Assembly: GCA_030142905.1 (NCBI GenBank) | Contig: JASJOG010000180.1 | Span: forward strand, 318,001-382,000 | DNA length: 64,000 nt | Direction of reading: 5' to 3' | Source: Heliopora coerulea | Taxonomy: Eukaryota > Cnidaria > Anthozoa > Scleralcyonacea > Helioporidae | Shown: in pieces, positions 59,798 through 64,000 of the stretch | Layout: the number at the start of each line of letters is the position of its first letter | How positions within the stretch are numbered: position 1 is the first letter of the stretch | The notes under the pieces: generated by a model | Told to the model about the DNA's origin: nothing | What the model saw: the letters and a program-made list of their open reading frames with translations, nothing else | The model's database searches: none | Translations under genes and position numbers: made by a program

Positions 59798-61141
59798 AAA
59801 GGAACATATCTAATAAAGAATATGAAGATACCAAGCCACATAACTGTTTAAGTTTAATTTTTAATGCGTTTATAAGGGACACGAGGTCGCTTCAAAGTGC
59901 AAGACGTTCTGATCAACATCCCATTTAGTGAAATCTAGCTAACCAGATTAATCCAACACTTGATGCGAATCACTCAGTTGCTGTCTTTACTTTTGAATTA
60001 GATCATTTTTTCTTGCGTGCTTTCTTTGAAATCCTTGTATCCTACAGTATATCAAAGTACACTTCATTACTTAAGATCAAACAAGGCAGTTTCAAACATA
60101 CTTCATCAACAAGTAACTGATTTAGTTTCAGCGGCCAAACTGTATCGGTTGCTTATAATTAAGAAAGTACAACCAAGTTGATAATGCATTGTTTTCGCTG
60201 AACAACGCAAGACAAGCTATATAAACATAGCTGCTTCGCTATCTTCGTGTGGTTATTCAGTTCACTTACGGCACTATATTAAAACCTTAAAACTGTTAAA
60301 AGTAGAAGCAGTTGTATTCATGATCATAAAGTTTAAAGCCTTTGACATTGTTAACCATTGTTATCGTAATTTGGAGTTCAAGGCTTCTCAGCACAGAGAA
60401 TTTGAATGTTGATAATACAATGTAGTAAATTTTTAACGAGGACTGGAAGAAAAAAATTTTTACAAGTTAAAACCTGTCATTATTTTCTCGTGCCTCTTTG
60501 CTTCCAAACCTTTATTTGGCGACATTCTCACCAGACTAGAGGACGACTGATCTAACAATAGCGAATTTATGTTTTTAATGTCTCCCATATTCTAAATATC
60601 TAGATTACAACGGACTTCTTGAGGAAGTCATGTCCTGAAAGTATGTTTTTGACGACACCTTTCTGACAAAGTTCTATTGAGTGCGCTGTCTCTTCTCTCG
60701 TTTACGTAACCACATTGAAACGTAGAACGCCGTCTACGTCTGTAACGAACTTTCAAACAGCTTTACGTCCTAAATGTGAAATTCATAATTAATGTGTTGC
60801 CATGCAACTTAATATGCTGTTATATAAATTATTAACTTGCACTAGTACAGTAATTGTGAGGTGGTGAAGAACTATGGACGTCTGCTAAAATATCACATCA
60901 AAACATCTGATTTGTGAACAGTAATGAGTGTTTTGTTGTGAGAAATTGGTCTATTAACTAGCACAACATGTCAGTGCAATACTTGCATTAACTATCGCCA
61001 ATTCTATTTTAACTTGAGTGGATGTTTTCCTATCGCTTCACAATAACCGATTTTTTCTCTGTTTTCATAGTGTCACGAAGCTTATTTTCAGAGCGAAGAA
61101 TTTTAATTGCCCTTTCAAAATAAATTATTGATTGTTTTCTT

Positions 61142-61353
61142 TTACGCAGGTATTTTGTCTCTTTCAATCAACTCAAGCAGCTAAAGGACATATACGTTTT
61201 AATTTCGCAAAAATACAGGAGGCGATCGTTGGAGACAGAAGGAAGGTTGTAAGCAGATTCTATTTTGATTGTGCTAATATCGAAAACAATGTCAATCCAC
61301 ATTTTTTTTTTCTTTCCAAACAAAATGTGTGTTCGTTTGCAGTGTATTGTTAG
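61142..61353 (+). other. Possible isolated exon (unassigned)
   Basis: A good acceptor (ttttcttttacgcag, ending near 61149) precedes a frame reading VFCLFQSTQAAKGHIRFNFA, then KIQEAIVGDRRKVVSRFYF. The alternation of charged and hydrophobic residues looks protein-like and is faintly reminiscent of NYN/PIN-type nuclease segments, but I cannot confirm it. No partner exon is seen. It could be a gene-fragment relic or chance. Confidence 0.2.
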
Positions 61354-62882
61354 GCCTTGTGAATAAACTGGGGATATTTCGCAACTAGTAAGTAGTTATT
61401 TCAACAATTTTCGTTGCGTGGATCCTATTTCCCATCGCCTTGCATGCCTAATCTCATATCGCTAATCTACACTTTATGGAAAGTCTTTTTTGTCATCTCG
61501 GCTAAGTTAAACAAGACGCATTCACCACGTATAAGTAACTTATTTAAGTAATTAGTATTAATGCTGAAACGTCAAAATAACTACTAAATTTTTTTAATTA
61601 ATCTCTTGGCATAACGTTATGATGTAAAGATTAAAAATCCTAAACGGAATTTATTTCGACTTCAAAATTTTCACAAGAATAAAGAGCGAAAGTGAAGCTG
61701 CTCAATCCAGCTCTTAGTGAATGCTGCTTGAAAAATAAATTAGTGTGTGTCGTAAACTGTTCGTCTAGTTTTTGACGGTCTGTCTTAATTGTAAATTTTT
61801 CGACTATCCAAAACATGTTGGTGAAACAGAGGTTGAATATATTACATTTTAAACAGATTAATGTCTAAAATATATTAATGCTTGATTAATTAGCATTATG
61901 TGTTCGTTTTAATATTGAAGAGTGAGTGACAATCTTTCTTCATAACGATCAGCTCAACTGGAAAGGAACGGCAAAACTGTGAGTGAATCTGTAACAACTT
62001 TGCTTCCTTGGTTTATTGTCTACACGCTTGTTTTAATTTTGTAATCGCTTAATTCTTTCTTTTATATCAGAAGATTATTTAACTTTATATTTTACAGTTT
62101 TGAATTCTTGTTTTTTTTTCCAATTATTCCTTTGAATTTTTCGACGTAAATACTCTAATTTGATATTTATTCCGAAATAAAATTTACTTGGCAGTTTGGG
62201 TTTTTTGGGTTTTCATAATATAACTTTAAAAAATACATATAAACACTCCCTGGTGGCACTAACGACTCAAATTTACATATTTCCCCCAAGTAACTAGAGA
62301 GGAAAGATCGTTATTATTAAATACTTTCATCATTGAAACGCGAGTTTCAATCGCGGTTTCAAACAAATTTTGTTGCCATCTCCAACAGTTTAAGAGTTAT
62401 GTAGTTGTTATATAAATGCTATAGTGAAGTCGCAAATCTCGGATACTAATCTCTATCAAGATCAGCAAAGATGGATGCACTTATTAACTTGTTCATTAAA
62501 AATATGATACATAAATCGTCAAATGACATTACAAAGTGAAAGGAAGATGAACTATACGAATGGTAATCGCGTGAACCAAATGCTCGTTGCTTAAAGGGAA
62601 GCATTCATGGTAGTGGAGAGATCTATGGCAATGAGTTAATGTTTTGATTACAGTTCGGATTAATTCGTTTATTTGGGGAATTATAATTAAAGGTAAAATT
62701 CTGTAAATTATAGTAAATGGTTTTATCTGCAATGTCAAATCTAGATAATAGTGGAAATTACCGCTAACATTGATAATTAACACTTCTGTTATAAAATTAT
62801 TCTTAGACTACAACTACTTGCCAAAAGTAATCATTCGAAAATCATAGTGCAAAGCTGCACCGCCTCAAGTTCATCGTGGAAG

Positions 62883-63898
62883 ATGATCATAGGCTTAGTG
62901 CTACTGTTATTCCAAGCTCCTGTGGGAAGTGATTATTCGATGTCATACTCGACAGGAACATACTTTCGAAACGAAGCCGAAGGACGTAAGTCGTAAAATA
63001 ATGCACGACATAATTTTTTATTAACCAGGTGACAGTTATAAGACATAAAGTGAGAAGCAAATACCGAAAAAGAATGTCTTGTAAAATTAAGAATTATGTG
63101 AAAGTTAGACGAATATAAACGGTAATATTTCGACCTTATTTCAGCGGGACCTCGTTTTAATACGTTTCACAATGACTTTGAAATATGGTTGAAATATTAC
63201 CGTTTGCAGAGAATATAATATCAAACAAATTCCGGAAAGAATCATCTTGGTACCTAAAATATGAGTAAAAGTACAAGACTAAATTGAGAAGTTAACATTT
63301 CAACTAGACTACACTTTGACAACAACGAATCGTTAATCAGTTAGTCAAATCTTTCAACTGTGTTTTTAAGCAGAAAAGGGGATGAAAAGAAGCAAAAAAA
63401 ACAAACCACGAAATCTTTGGTTAAAACAAGCAACTAAATATATGCCACTACATCCCGAAACGTATAAAAATAGCGTTAAAAGTGATGAAAGCAGGAACCA
63501 AAGTCCGCGTAATAAATTGCTTTTAAACCCGTTTGTTGGATTGTTCAGGAACGTATTTGTTTTTAGTTTTTTCGTACAGACCAAGTCCCTTCGTCGCTCG
63601 TCAGGCAAACTTTCTCCTACAGACCTCACACTCATTGATAATTAACCATTACTTCACTTTAATTTTAGGTGCTCTTCACGGCTATGTCAATCAATCTTTC
63701 CCCATTTCAACAATGTTCGAATGCCAACTAAAGTGTTCCATCCTTCATCCAATATGCAAGTCTATCAACTATATTGAAAATGAGGATGGCTTCAACGTGT
63801 GTGAAATAAATAACGAGGCGAAATATTGTGCATTGCCAGGAGACTTTATAGTTAAAGAAAACTCATTTTATGTTGAAGTCGTAATGGGACATGACGAA
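62883..63898 (+). CDS. 5' exons of a secreted PAN/apple-domain protein, paralogue of the upstream gene; continues beyond the window
   Basis: Exon 1, 62883-62985, starts at ATG with a hydrophobic signal peptide (MIIGLVLLLFQAPVGS, probable cleavage before DYS) and ends in phase 1 at gtaagt. Exon 2, 63669-63898, follows a tttaattttag acceptor and restores the frame as Arg-ALHGYVNQSF. It encodes a PAN/apple-type module with the usual Cys spacing (FECQLKCSILHPICKSINYI, then VCEINNEAKYC) and ends in phase 0 at GAA|gtgagt. The first visible exon of the 42166 gene begins in phase 0, so the two genes plausibly share the order signal peptide-PAN-fibrinogen-like. Later exons lie outside the window. PAN modules bind proteins or carbohydrates; the exact function is unknown. 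Confidence 0.75.
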
Positions 63899-64000
63899 GT
63901 GAGTATTATTTTACGAAGCTTTAACATCTTATTTTCTCGTTCTAGTTTTCATATCCATATAAAGATATATGTCCTATTTATAAACTGAGCGACTTAATCG
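63899..64000 (+). other. Start of intron 2 of the PAN-domain gene
   Basis: The donor gtgagt at 63899 is followed by AT-rich sequence to the window edge; the open reading frame continuing through it is intronic read-through. Confidence 0.6.

Larger units (their letters stand above)
57067..62882. other. Intergenic region between the two PAN/fibrinogen-family genes
   Basis: About 5.8 kb holding the 3' UTR of the upstream gene, a cluster of palindromes (58384-58556), a Penelope endonuclease relic (58640-59260), a foldback MITE (59374-59797) and one doubtful exon (61142-61353). Nothing else is supported. Confidence 0.45.

Overview
The window looks like nuclear DNA of an anthozoan cnidarian, most likely a stony coral. 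This is inferred from AT-rich, intron-rich gene structure with GT/AG phases that can be followed by eye, the abundance of Penelope-like, CR1/L2-like and tRNA-SINE relics, and a gene resembling what coral annotations call 'uncharacterized skeletal organic matrix protein 5-like' (recollection, not a search). The species cannot be named.

Layout. (1) 1427-5044 (+): a three-exon gene whose splice phases fit exactly; an N-terminal ubiquitin-like region is followed by a long Ser/Thr-rich tail. A Penelope-like 3' end sits in its first intron and a tRNA-SINE foldback in its second. (2) 6703-9755 (+): a large terminal exon of a leucine-rich-repeat protein; its last 60% is a perfectly registered 168-bp tandem array (10 full units plus a terminal one) in which variation is concentrated in the predicted ligand-facing positions. 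(3) 9756-22589: gene-free accessory DNA with a broken CR1/L2-like LINE on the minus strand (13476-16600, with a 2A-like peptide near its start), a LINE 3' fragment, and several large foldbacks. (4) 22590-33013 (-): a complete CELF1/2-type RNA-binding protein gene, 12 coding exons, 492 codons before the stop, three RRMs and a polyQ linker; one intron holds a degenerate telomere-like array, another a cluster of TTTCATATGTGAAA-like palindromes. (5) 33014-42165: gene-poor, with two MITE-like elements and dispersed repeats. (6) 42166-57066 (+): 13 phase-consistent exons of a secreted-type protein combining a fibrinogen-like N-terminal module, a coiled coil and a TLDc domain; the 5' exons were not found. 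(7) 57067-62882: a Penelope GIY-YIG endonuclease relic, a foldback MITE and palindrome clusters. (8) 62883 to the window end (+): signal-peptide and PAN/apple exons of what is probably a tandem paralogue of gene 6, since its PAN exon ends in the same phase in which the first visible exon of gene 6 begins.

The genes do not form an operon-like system. CELF is a conserved housekeeping RNA-processing regulator. The LRR gene and the PAN/fibrinogen/TLDc cluster look like lineage-specific recognition or extracellular-matrix genes. The points most worth a second look are the LRR cassette array, the fibrinogen-coiled coil-TLDc fusion with its neighbouring paralogue, and the repeated occurrence of head-to-head foldbacks built from Penelope-like, hammerhead-resembling termini. 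All exon boundaries were derived by eye from splice sites and reading-frame phase; no database search was possible.
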